Notes under the pieces: generated by a model
Seen by the model: only the letters and a program-made list of their open reading frames with translations
Databases searched by the model: none
What the model was told of the DNA's origin: nothing
Part shown: in pieces, positions 32,783 through 39,390 of the stretch
How positions within the stretch are numbered: the first letter of the stretch is position 1
Layout of the letters: every line of letters begins with the position of its first letter
Assembly (NCBI GenBank): GCA_002305795.1
Contig: DBRF01000006.1
Span: 88,572-127,961 of the forward strand
Reading direction: 5' to 3'
From: Ruminococcaceae bacterium UBA1375
GTDB taxonomy: Bacteria > Bacillota > Clostridia > Oscillospirales > Ruminococcaceae
Length of the DNA stretch: 39,390 nucleotides
Position numbers and translations under genes: made by a program

Positions 32783-32842
32783 GAAATGAATCGTGAAGAA
32801 TGAATAATTCAGGTTGAGATTTTCTGGCGAAAATCTCTTTCA
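32783..32842 (+). repeat. Dispersed repeat, right copy of an inverted pair
   Basis: AAATGAATCGTGAAGAATG, then AATAATTCAGGTTGAGATTTTC tggc GAAAATCTCTTTCAT in two blocks. It is the inverse of 29090-29165 and shares the GAGATTTTC / GAAAATCTC hairpin. Confidence 0.75.
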
Positions 32843-32914
32843 TCGAAAGATAAGATTTACTGCTCATTGTATATTTCCCATAGAACAACGCAATTTATCA
32901 AGGAGGTAACAGAC

Positions 32915-34321
32915 ATGAGTGAACCAAAGACCAAAGGTGAGGAGCTGAAAGAGGCCCTCTGCTATCAGCCCAAGAATCTCACCGAAACTATGACCAAAGA
33001 GGAACTGGAACAGGCCTTTGATTTCTGCGAAGGTTACAAAGACTTCTTAAATGCCGCCAAAACCGAGCGGGAAGTGGTGGCCAAGGCGGTGGAGCTGCTC
33101 CAGCAGGAGGGCTTTGTGCCCTTTGACCCGGAAACCGCCTACGCACCGGGGGACCGGGTGTACTGGAACAACCGGGGCAAGGCCCTGCTCATCGCCACCA
33201 TCGGCAAAAAGAGCCTGGCTCAAGGGGCCCACATCAACGCCGCCCACATTGACTCTCCCCGGCTGGACTTAAAGCCCAACCCCCTCTACGAACAGGGCCA
33301 GCTGGCGCTGATGAAGACCCACTACTACGGCGGCATCAAGAAGTACCAGTGGGCCACCGTCCCCATGTCCCTCCACGGGGTCATTGTGAAGAAGAACGGG
33401 GAAAAGGTGCAGGTGCGCATCGGCGACGAGCCCGGCGACCCGGTGTTCTGCGTCACCGACCTGCTGATCCACCTGGCAGGGGAGCAGATGCAGCGCACCC
33501 TGGCCAAAGGCATCCAGGGGGAAGAGCTGAACCTGCTCTGCGGCTCCATCTCGTTGGAGGACTCCAAGGTGCCGGAACGGGTGAAGCTGAACATCTTAAA
33601 CCTGCTCCACGAAAAGTACGGCATTATCGAGGAAGACTTCCTTTCCGCCGAGCTGGAGGCCGTCCCCGCCTATGAAATGCGGGATTTGGGCTTTGACCGG
33701 AGCATGATCGGGGGCTACGGCCAGGACGACCGGGTCTGCGCCTATCCCGCCCTGATGGCTGCCCTGGACTGCAAGGACCCGGAAACCACCCTGATTACCG
33801 TGCTGGCGGACAAAGAGGAAATCGGCAGCGAAGGCAACACCGGCTTAAACAGCGATATGCTGCGGTACTTCGCCGCAGATCTGGCCAAGCCCTACGGCAT
33901 CGACGGGCGGCGGGTGCTGATGAACAGCCAGTGCCTGTCCAGCGACGTCAACGGCGCCTTCGACCCCACCTTTGCCGATGCCTTTGAGAAGAACAACACT
34001 TGCTTCCTCAACTACGGCGTCTGCCTGACCAAGTACACCGGCTCCCGGGGCAAAGGGGGCAGCAACGATGCCAGTGCGGAATTTATCGGCGAAATCCGGA
34101 AAATTTTGGATGAAAACAAAGTGGGCTGGCAGACCGGCGAACTTGGCAAAGTGGATCAGGGAGGCGGCGGAACCGTTGCCATGATGATTGCCAACCTGGG
34201 GGTTGACGTGGTGGATTTAGGGGTGCCGGTGCTGAGTATGCACTCTCCCTTTGAAGTCACCGCCAAAGTAGATGTGTATATGGCCTACAAAGCCTTCGGA
34301 GCCTTTGCAAATCAGAAATAA
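32915..34321 (+). CDS. M18 family aminopeptidase
   Basis: 468 residues. A cytoplasmic di-zinc aminopeptidase of the M18 family (aspartyl aminopeptidase type, ApeB/ApeA). Metal ligands are visible in AAHIDSPRLDLKP near 111, GGYGQDDRVCAYPAL near 265, DKEEIGSEGNTG near 299 (catalytic EE) and LSMHSPFEVTAKVD near the end. The preference is usually for Asp/Glu or hydrophobic N-termini and cannot be told here. The ATG at 32915 follows AAGGAGGTAACAGAC; an upstream ATG at 32867 lacks such a site. No clear terminator follows. Confidence 0.94.
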   Translation: MSEPKTKGEELKEALCYQPKNLTETMTKEELEQAFDFCEGYKDFLNAAKTEREVVAKAVELLQQEGFVPFDPETAYAPGDRVYWNNRGKALLIATIGKKSLAQGAHINAAHIDSPRLDLKPNPLYEQGQLALMKTHYYGGIKKYQWATVPMSLHGVIVKKNGEKVQVRIGDEPGDPVFCVTDLLIHLAGEQMQRTLAKGIQGEELNLLCGSISLEDSKVPERVKLNILNLLHEKYGIIEEDFLSAELEAVPAYEMRDLGFDRSMIGGYGQDDRVCAYPALMAALDCKDPETTLITVLADKEEIGSEGNTGLNSDMLRYFAADLAKPYGIDGRRVLMNSQCLSSDVNGAFDPTFADAFEKNNTCFLNYGVCLTKYTGSRGKGGSNDASAEFIGEIRKILDENKVGWQTGELGKVDQGGGGTVAMMIANLGVDVVDLGVPVLSMHSPFEVTAKVDVYMAYKAFGAFANQK

Positions 34322-34386
34322 TCACACTCAACAGCGTTTCTAAACGGCCATGGCACAAAATCCACGAAAAATTTCGTTTTTACACA

Positions 34387-34415
34387 TTGACAATAAGCCA
34401 AAAAATTAGTATGAT
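34387..34415 (+). promoter_or_regulatory. Promoter of the phosphoketolase gene
   Basis: TTGACA at 34387-34392, 17 AT-rich bases, TATGAT at 34410-34415. Followed by a leader of about 70 bases. Confidence 0.88.
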
Positions 34416-34489
34416 AAAGGTGTAATTACGGTGGGGCGTTTCTGCATGGAATTGCTGTTACGGCCGTATCGAATCAAAGGAGGATTTGG

Positions 34490-36883
34490 ATGTTGGAAAA
34501 CAAGGTTTGCAGCAATTGGGATCCTACCCCTGAATTGCTCAACAAGATGGATGCATACTGGCGCGCCGCCAACTATCTGGCAGCCGGTCAGCTGTATCTG
34601 CTGGACAACCCGCTTCTGCGTGAACCTCTGACCATGGATCACGTCAAGAAAAAAATCGTTGGTCACTGGGGCACGGTTCCCGGACAGAACTTTATTTACT
34701 GTCATCTGAACCGTATCATCAACAAGTATGATCTGGATATGATCTATATTTCCGGTCCTGGCCACGGAGGAAACTTCATGGTTGCCAACACCTACATGGA
34801 AGGCAGCTACAGCGAAGTGTACCCCAATGTCAGCGAAGACGTGGAAGGCATGAAGAAGCTGTTCAAGCAGTTCTCCTTCCCCGGCGGAATTTCCAGCCAC
34901 GTGGCGCCGGAAACTCCCGGTTCCATCAACGAAGGCGGCGAGCTGGGTTACTCCATGGCTCACGCATTCGGCGCTGTGTTCGACAACCCGGAACTGGTAG
35001 TTGCCTGTGTGGTAGGCGACGGCGAAGCCGAAACCGGCCCGCTGGCCACTGCCTGGCACTCCAATAAGTTCCTCAACCCCGTCACTGACGGTGCCGTTCT
35101 GCCCATTATGCACCTGAACGGCTACAAGATCTCCAACCCCACTGTCTTCTCCCGTATTCCTAAAGAAGAATGCCAGAAGTTCTTCGAAGGCTGCGGCTGG
35201 GAACCCCACTTTGTGGAATACCAGGAAGGCGAAGACATCATGGAGATGCACAAGCGCATGGCCGAAACCCTGGACGTTTGTGTAGAAAAGATCAAAGCCA
35301 ACCAGAAGGCTGCCCGGGAAGACGGCGTCACCGAACGCCCGATTTGGCCCATGATCGTGCTGCGCACCCCCAAGGGCTGGACCGGCCCCAAAGTGGTGGA
35401 CGGCAAGCAGATCGAAGGCACCTTCCGTGCTCACCAGGTTCCCATGGATATGTCCAAGCCGGAACACCTGGAACAGCTCAAAGAGTGGATGCTCAGCTAC
35501 AAGCCCGAAGAGCTGTTTGACGAAAACGGCAAGCTGATCCCCGAACTGAAGGCCATCTGCCCCAAGGGCAACCGCCGCATGGGCGCCAACCCCCATGCCA
35601 ACGGCGGCCTGCTGATGAAGGATCTGCGGATGCCCGACTTCCGCAAATATGCCATCGACGTTCCCTATCCGGGCAGCGTAGAAGCGCAGGATATGATCGA
35701 ACTGGGCAAGTTTGTCCGGGATATCTTTAAGCTCAACAAGGAAGAACGGAACTACCGTATCTTTGGGCCTGACGAAACCATGTCCAACCGTCTGGGTGCG
35801 GTGTTTGAAGAAACCAACCGTGACTGGAACGCCGAACTGGTGGACAACGACGAGTTCCTGTCCCACGACGGCCGCGTCATGGACGGTATGCTCAGCGAAC
35901 ACCTCTGCGAAGGCTGGCTGGAAGGCTACCTGCTCACCGGCCGTCACGGGTTCTTTGCCAGCTACGAAGCCTTCATCCGCGTGGTGGACTCCATGTTCAG
36001 CCAGCACGCAAAGTGGCTGAAGGTCACCAGCGAACTGCCCTGGAGACAGAAGATTTCTTCTCTGAACTATATCCTGTCCTCCAACGTGTGGCAGCAGGAC
36101 CACAATGGCTTCACCCACCAGGATCCCGGTTTCCTGGATCACGTTGCCAACAAGAAGGCGGACGTGGTGCGGATGTATCTGCCCCCGGACACCAACTGCT
36201 TGCTGAGCTGCTACGACCACTGCGCACGCAGCCGCAACTACGTCAACGTGCTGGTGACTTCCAAGCATCCCCGTCCCCAGTGGCTGACCATGGACCAGGC
36301 TGTGAAGCACTGCACCCAGGGCATCGGCATCTGGGAGTGGGCCTCCAACGATCAGGGCTGCGAACCCGACCTGGTCATGGCTTGCTGCGGCGACACCCCG
36401 ACTCTGGAAACTCTGGCTGCTGTTACCATTCTGTGGGACAACCTGCCGGAACTGAAGATTCGGTTTATCAACGTGGTTGACCTGATGAAGATGGAATCTC
36501 ACGACAAGCATCCCCACGGCATGACCGATGCGGATTACGATTCCCTGTTCACCAAGGACAAGCCCATCATCTTTGCCTTCCACGGCTATCCCCGCCTGAT
36601 CCACGAACTGATGTACCGTCGGCACAACCAGAACGTACACGTTCACGGCTATCAGGAAGAAGGCACCATCACCACTCCCTTCGACATGCGGGTACAGAAC
36701 GAGATCGACCGGTTCCACCTGGTCATCGACGCTGTGCAGCAGCTGCCCCAGCTGGGCAACCGCGGCGCTTACCTGATCCAGAAGATGCGGGATACTTTGG
36801 TGGAGCACACCAACTATATCGCCGACAAGGGTCAGGATCTGCCCGAAGTCATGGATTGGAAATGGCATGGCCGCAACGACTGA
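34490..36883 (+). CDS. xfp: Xylulose-5-phosphate/fructose-6-phosphate phosphoketolase
   Basis: 797 residues, full length. A thiamine-diphosphate enzyme that splits xylulose 5-phosphate (and often fructose 6-phosphate) with phosphate into acetyl phosphate and an aldose phosphate. Blocks: YISGPGHGGNFMVANTYMEG, SFPGGISSHVAPETPGSINEGGELG, GDGEAETGPLATAWHSNKF (ThDP/Mg binding), HLNGYKISNP, LRTPKGWTGP, GRHGFFASYEAF and HQDPGFLDH. It is a single gene with a strong promoter, AAAGGAGG start site and own terminator, so probably highly expressed. Codon choice is noticeably more uniform (CTG, GAA, AAG, AAC) than in neighbours, consistent with that. It would channel pentoses to acetate. Confidence 0.97.
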   Translation: MLENKVCSNWDPTPELLNKMDAYWRAANYLAAGQLYLLDNPLLREPLTMDHVKKKIVGHWGTVPGQNFIYCHLNRIINKYDLDMIYISGPGHGGNFMVANTYMEGSYSEVYPNVSEDVEGMKKLFKQFSFPGGISSHVAPETPGSINEGGELGYSMAHAFGAVFDNPELVVACVVGDGEAETGPLATAWHSNKFLNPVTDGAVLPIMHLNGYKISNPTVFSRIPKEECQKFFEGCGWEPHFVEYQEGEDIMEMHKRMAETLDVCVEKIKANQKAAREDGVTERPIWPMIVLRTPKGWTGPKVVDGKQIEGTFRAHQVPMDMSKPEHLEQLKEWMLSYKPEELFDENGKLIPELKAICPKGNRRMGANPHANGGLLMKDLRMPDFRKYAIDVPYPGSVEAQDMIELGKFVRDIFKLNKEERNYRIFGPDETMSNRLGAVFEETNRDWNAELVDNDEFLSHDGRVMDGMLSEHLCEGWLEGYLLTGRHGFFASYEAFIRVVDSMFSQHAKWLKVTSELPWRQKISSLNYILSSNVWQQDHNGFTHQDPGFLDHVANKKADVVRMYLPPDTNCLLSCYDHCARSRNYVNVLVTSKHPRPQWLTMDQAVKHCTQGIGIWEWASNDQGCEPDLVMACCGDTPTLETLAAVTILWDNLPELKIRFINVVDLMKMESHDKHPHGMTDADYDSLFTKDKPIIFAFHGYPRLIHELMYRRHNQNVHVHGYQEEGTITTPFDMRVQNEIDRFHLVIDAVQQLPQLGNRGAYLIQKMRDTLVEHTNYIADKGQDLPEVMDWKWHGRND

Positions 36884-36936
36884 GTTCGTTGACATTCCAA
36901 GTGAAACAACACCGGCTGCGTAAGCTGCCGATGTGC

Positions 36937-36976
36937 GGAAGCACCGTCTTAACAGGGCGGTGCTTCTGTATTTTTG
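36937..36976 (+). terminator. Terminator of the phosphoketolase gene
   Basis: AAGCACCG / CGGTGCTT stem with a loop of about 11 bases, followed by CTGTATTTTTG. Confidence 0.85.
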
Positions 36977-37038
36977 TCTGCCGAAACCTTTCGTGCCGGG
37001 TTTCCCCAATGCCGGGATTTGGAAGCCGGAGATAATAA

Positions 37039-37090
37039 TCCAAAGCGGCAAATCGGAAAACCGCCAAAATGGACGCCGCTGCGCTTTGGA
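37039..37090. other. Inverted repeat in the gap before the MarR gene
   Basis: TCCAAAGCG at 37039-37047 and CGCTTTGGA at 37082-37090 are perfect 9-base arms, with inner CGG/CCG pairing. It lies about 110 bases before the marR-type promoter. It may be a structured relic or a regulatory hairpin. Nothing else is recognised in 36977-37198. Confidence 0.4.
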
Positions 37091-37198
37091 AAATGATTTT
37101 CTGCCGGATTTGTGAGAGAGTTTGCTTTAAAATTGCAGGTTGCCTAGACATTTTTTTAACCCTGTCACTTATCTCATACCTTCCGCTGGTTTTGTCCC

Positions 37199-37228
37199 TT
37201 GACGCAGTGGTACTCCCTTTGCTATAAT
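37199..37228 (+). promoter_or_regulatory. Promoter of the MarR-MATE operon
   Basis: TTGACG at 37199-37204, 18 bases, TATAAT at 37223-37228, 32 bases before the MarR start. An autoregulator would be expected to bind here, but no clear palindrome is seen at the boxes. Confidence 0.75.
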
Positions 37229-37260
37229 CTGTCCGAAATCGGACGAGTTGGAGGGAGAAG

Positions 37261-37695
37261 ATGGGCTATTTTTGGGAGTTTACCGGTTTGTGGCAGGAAA
37301 CCAATATGCTGTACGCCGATTGGGCGAAACGCCATGGACTGAGTTTGACGGAACTGTTGGTGGCGCTGAGTTTGGTAGAGCAGCCCCAGGGCTGCCGGCA
37401 GCGGGACATCTGCCGCCGTTGGGCGCTGCCCAAACAGACGGTGAACAGCGTGTTGAAACACTGGCAGCTGCAAAACTGGGTGTCTTTCGCTCAGGAACCG
37501 GGGGACCGGCGGGTGCGTCGGGTGACCCTGACCCCTCAGGGACTGGCATACGCCGGTGAAATTGCCCGGCAGCTGATTCAAACGGAGAGCCGGGTTTGGC
37601 AGCGGCTGGGGCAGGAGACATCCCAGGAGTTTCTGGATGCCACCGCCCGGTACAATCAATACTTTCGGGAGGCCTGTGAAGATGAAGGAACGTAA
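37261..37695 (+). CDS. MarR-family transcriptional regulator
   Basis: 144 residues. A winged helix-turn-helix with LTELLVALSLVEQPQGCRQRDICRRWALPKQTVNSVLKHWQLQNWV and the wing EPGDRRVRRVTLTPQGLAYA. Terminal helices would form the dimer interface. ATG after GGAGGGAGAAG. It overlaps the MATE gene by 14 bases and so is coupled to it, the usual repressor-exporter pairing in which a ligand releases repression. The ligand is unknown. Confidence 0.92.
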   Translation: MGYFWEFTGLWQETNMLYADWAKRHGLSLTELLVALSLVEQPQGCRQRDICRRWALPKQTVNSVLKHWQLQNWVSFAQEPGDRRVRRVTLTPQGLAYAGEIARQLIQTESRVWQRLGQETSQEFLDATARYNQYFREACEDEGT

Positions 37696-38980
37696 AGCCT
37701 TTTTCCAAGCCGTGCTTCCCTCCATGTTGGCCTTTGCCCTGTCCGGGGTGTACGCCATTGTGGACGGCTTCTTTTTGGGCCACGCCATGGGAGACCATGC
37801 CCTGGCGGCGGTGAATATGGCCTATCCCATCACCGCCTTTTTGCAGGCGGTGGGTACCGGCATCGGCATGGGGGGTGCGGTGTGTTACGCCATTTCCCTG
37901 GGCAGACGGCGGGTCATTTTGGCCCGGAAATACTTCGGCATGATGGTGCTGGCCCTGGCGGTGTCTGGAATCGGGCTGACAGTGCTGTTCCTCACTCTCG
38001 CCCCCTCTGTCCTGAGCCTTTTCGGTGCCCAGGGAACCATCTTTGCCTTGGGGCAGGAATATCTGCTCTACATCAGCTTCGGCGCCCTGTTTCAGGTGCT
38101 GGGTACCGGCTTGGTACCCCTGATTCGGAACATGGGTGGTGCCGTCTTTGCTATGGCGGCCATGATCGCCGGATTTCTCACCAATATCCTGCTGGATTGG
38201 CTGCTGGTGTGGGTGATCCCCTGGGGGATGATGGGGGCGGCGGTGGCCACCGATTTGGGGCAGGCGGTGACCTTTTTGGCCTGTCTGGGGTATTTTCTCC
38301 GGCACCATAAAAAACCCAGATTCACCTTTACCGGCCAGGGAAAAGAGCTGCTTGGCTACATCCTCCGGGTGGGGCTGTCCCCCTTTGGGCTCACCTTTTC
38401 CCCCAACCTGACCTTGATTTTGATGAACAAATTTGCCGCCCTCACCGGGGGCGACGCCGCCGTGGCCTGCTATGCCACCATCAGCTACATCACCTCGGTG
38501 GTGATCCTGCTGCTGCAAGGGGTCAGCGACGGCACCCAGCCCCTGCTGAGCCTGACCTATGGGGAAGGGAACCGGTGGGCAACCTTGACCTACCGCAAAT
38601 TTGCCTATCTCTTTGCCCTGGCAGTAGCGGCAGTGTGCATGGTGGGGGTATACCTGCTGCGAGGGGAATCCGCTGCCCTGTTCGGCACCTCGACGGAAAC
38701 CGCTGGGATGGTAGCCCAGGCCCTGCCGGTGTTCTTGGGAGGGTTTCTGTTTGCCGCCCTGTCCCGGGTGTCCACCGCTTACTTTTACGCCACGGGGAAA
38801 AACCTCTGGGCCTACCTGGTGATTTACGGGGAACCGGTGCTGCTGCTGGTACTGTTGTTTGTTCTGCCCCAGCTTCTGGGGTGGTGGGGCCTTTGGATGG
38901 CGGTGCCTTTGTCCCAGGCGGGGGCGGCAGTGCTGGGGGCGCTGCTGGTGTGGAAAGGACGAGGAAAGGAAAGCCCTTGA
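37682..38980 (+). CDS. MATE-family multidrug/Na-coupled efflux protein
   Basis: 432 residues with about 12 membrane helices in two similar halves. The N-terminal segment SMLAFALSGVYAIVDGFFLGHAMGDHALAAVNMAYPI is the MATE signature, and the internal repeat appears around NILLDWLLVWVIPWGMMGAAVATDLGQ. Later, QGVSDGTQPLLSLTYGEGN matches the NorM/DinF-like clostridial branch. It would export cationic drugs or other toxic compounds using a Na or proton gradient. The ATG at 37682 lies inside the end of the MarR gene, with GGGAGGCC upstream. Followed by a hairpin and the inserted element. Confidence 0.94.
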   Translation: MKERKAFFQAVLPSMLAFALSGVYAIVDGFFLGHAMGDHALAAVNMAYPITAFLQAVGTGIGMGGAVCYAISLGRRRVILARKYFGMMVLALAVSGIGLTVLFLTLAPSVLSLFGAQGTIFALGQEYLLYISFGALFQVLGTGLVPLIRNMGGAVFAMAAMIAGFLTNILLDWLLVWVIPWGMMGAAVATDLGQAVTFLACLGYFLRHHKKPRFTFTGQGKELLGYILRVGLSPFGLTFSPNLTLILMNKFAALTGGDAAVACYATISYITSVVILLLQGVSDGTQPLLSLTYGEGNRWATLTYRKFAYLFALAVAAVCMVGVYLLRGESAALFGTSTETAGMVAQALPVFLGGFLFAALSRVSTAYFYATGKNLWAYLVIYGEPVLLLVLLFVLPQLLGWWGLWMAVPLSQAGAAVLGALLVWKGRGKESP

Positions 38981-39039
38981 TCCTGCGCCGTCAGCCCTTC
39001 CGTGGAGTGTTTTCTGTTCTGCTTCCTATTGCAGTTTTT

Positions 39040-39064
39040 TGACCTGCCGGTATCCGGCAGGTCA
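39040..39064. terminator. Terminator hairpin after the MATE gene, left duplicate
   Basis: TGACCTGCCGG tat CCGGCAGGTCA; 11-base perfect arms with a T-run on the left side (A/T-run for either strand). The identical 25 bases recur at 39342-39366, where TTTTG follows. Confidence 0.85.
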
Positions 39065-39341
39065 CAGACTGTAGAAAAACTAAAACATAAAAGTTTTTAG
39101 TCCAGTTTTTTACAAAAAACTGGTGGGGTCGAATCCCACGCAGTGGATTCTAGGGGGCAAAGCCCCTGCAATACAAATTGTTTTATTCTAAAAATTCTTT
39201 CTTCCGCCTTATTATTTAAAAAAGTTGTGGAAACAACAAACCGGAATCCGCCCGCCCAACGGCGTAGAGCCGAGGGCGGGTCAAGCCAGAAACATGCCAA
39301 AGGCTAGTTTCGAACATACCGAACCCTTTTTCGATAAGCTG
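39065..39341. mobile_element. Putative palindrome-targeting non-autonomous element (copy 2)
   Basis: 277 bases, starting CAGACTGTAGAAAAA and ending TTTTTCGATAAGCTG, matching the ends of the element at 14759-14995. Flanked by a perfect 25-base duplication of a terminator hairpin (39040-39064 and 39342-39366). The interior differs from copy 1 and instead matches copy 3 (9912-10310): GTGGGGTCGAATCCCAC, GCAGTGGATTCTAGGGG, then the AACAAACCGGAATCCGCC-type tail. No ORF of note. Confidence 0.75.
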
Positions 39342-39366
39342 TGACCTGCCGGTATCCGGCAGGTCA
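39342..39366 (+). terminator. Terminator hairpin, right duplicate
   Basis: A second copy of the 11-base-arm hairpin of 39040-39064, followed by TTTTGTTG. Probably the original right half of the MATE terminator. Confidence 0.7.
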
Positions 39367-39390
39367 TTTTGTTGTGTAACGAAAACCATG

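Noticed and set aside
34406..37051. An 881-codon open frame antisense to the phosphoketolase
   Set aside because: Same effect of biased codons; the composition (His/Val/Gly-rich) is typical of antisense shadows.

Overview
The window comes from a moderately GC-rich Firmicute, most likely a gut-type clostridium of the Oscillospirales. The signs are the conserved order rplS-lepB-rbgA-rnhB, a T-box in front of alaS, a SigH-like sigma factor, strong Shine-Dalgarno sequences (AGGAGG types), occasional GTG and TTG starts, and consensus TTGACA/TATAAT promoters. The genus cannot be fixed from the sequence. No rRNA, tRNA, CRISPR array, prophage or transposase gene is visible.

Layout. (1) 1-6.6 kb, mostly minus strand: threonine synthase, a small zinc-ribbon protein, a SigH-like sigma factor, an uncharacterised gene translationally coupled to a HAD phosphatase, and a CorA-type Mg transporter with an unusual leader. 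Between the HAD gene and corA lies a gene of only 31 codons for a hydrophobic peptide. It is opposed by a consensus antisense promoter and an antisense terminator, the architecture of a type I toxin-antitoxin pair. (2) 6.8-9.9 kb, plus strand: rplS with a structured leader, lepB, rbgA, and an RNase HII fused to a YraN domain. (3) 10.5-14.6 kb: T-box-controlled alaS, a HIT protein and a convergent Sfp-type phosphopantetheinyl transferase. (4) 15.3-26.1 kb: a PrsA-like foldase lipoprotein, then a three-gene surface operon (LamG membrane protein, GH43 arabinanase-like enzyme, 1543-residue multi-LamG secreted protein). (5) 26.3-34.3 kb: PcrA/UvrD helicase, then DUF951 protein, prfA, a TsaC/Sua5-CoaE fusion, a lytic transglycosylase and an M18 aminopeptidase. 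(6) 34.4-39 kb: phosphoketolase with its own strong promoter, and a MarR-MATE pair.

Almost every intergenic gap above 300 bases is filled with repeats made of small palindromic modules. Two of these (14759-14995 and 39065-39341) have the same ends (CAGRCTGTAGAAAAA / TTTTTCGAYAAGCTG) but different interiors. Each is flanked by a perfect direct duplication of a whole hairpin (23 and 25 bp). They look like non-autonomous mobile elements that insert at terminator-like palindromes and duplicate them. A third relative sits directly after the rnhB-yraN stop codon.

Functionally, most of the window is housekeeping: translation, tRNA charging and modification, CoA, secretion and cell wall. The accessory part is the surface polysaccharide operon. 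Pentoses released from arabinan would fit with the phosphoketolase 8 kb away, but that link is inference. The most interesting items are the toxin/antisense locus, the palindrome-duplicating elements, the two gene fusions and the corA leader.
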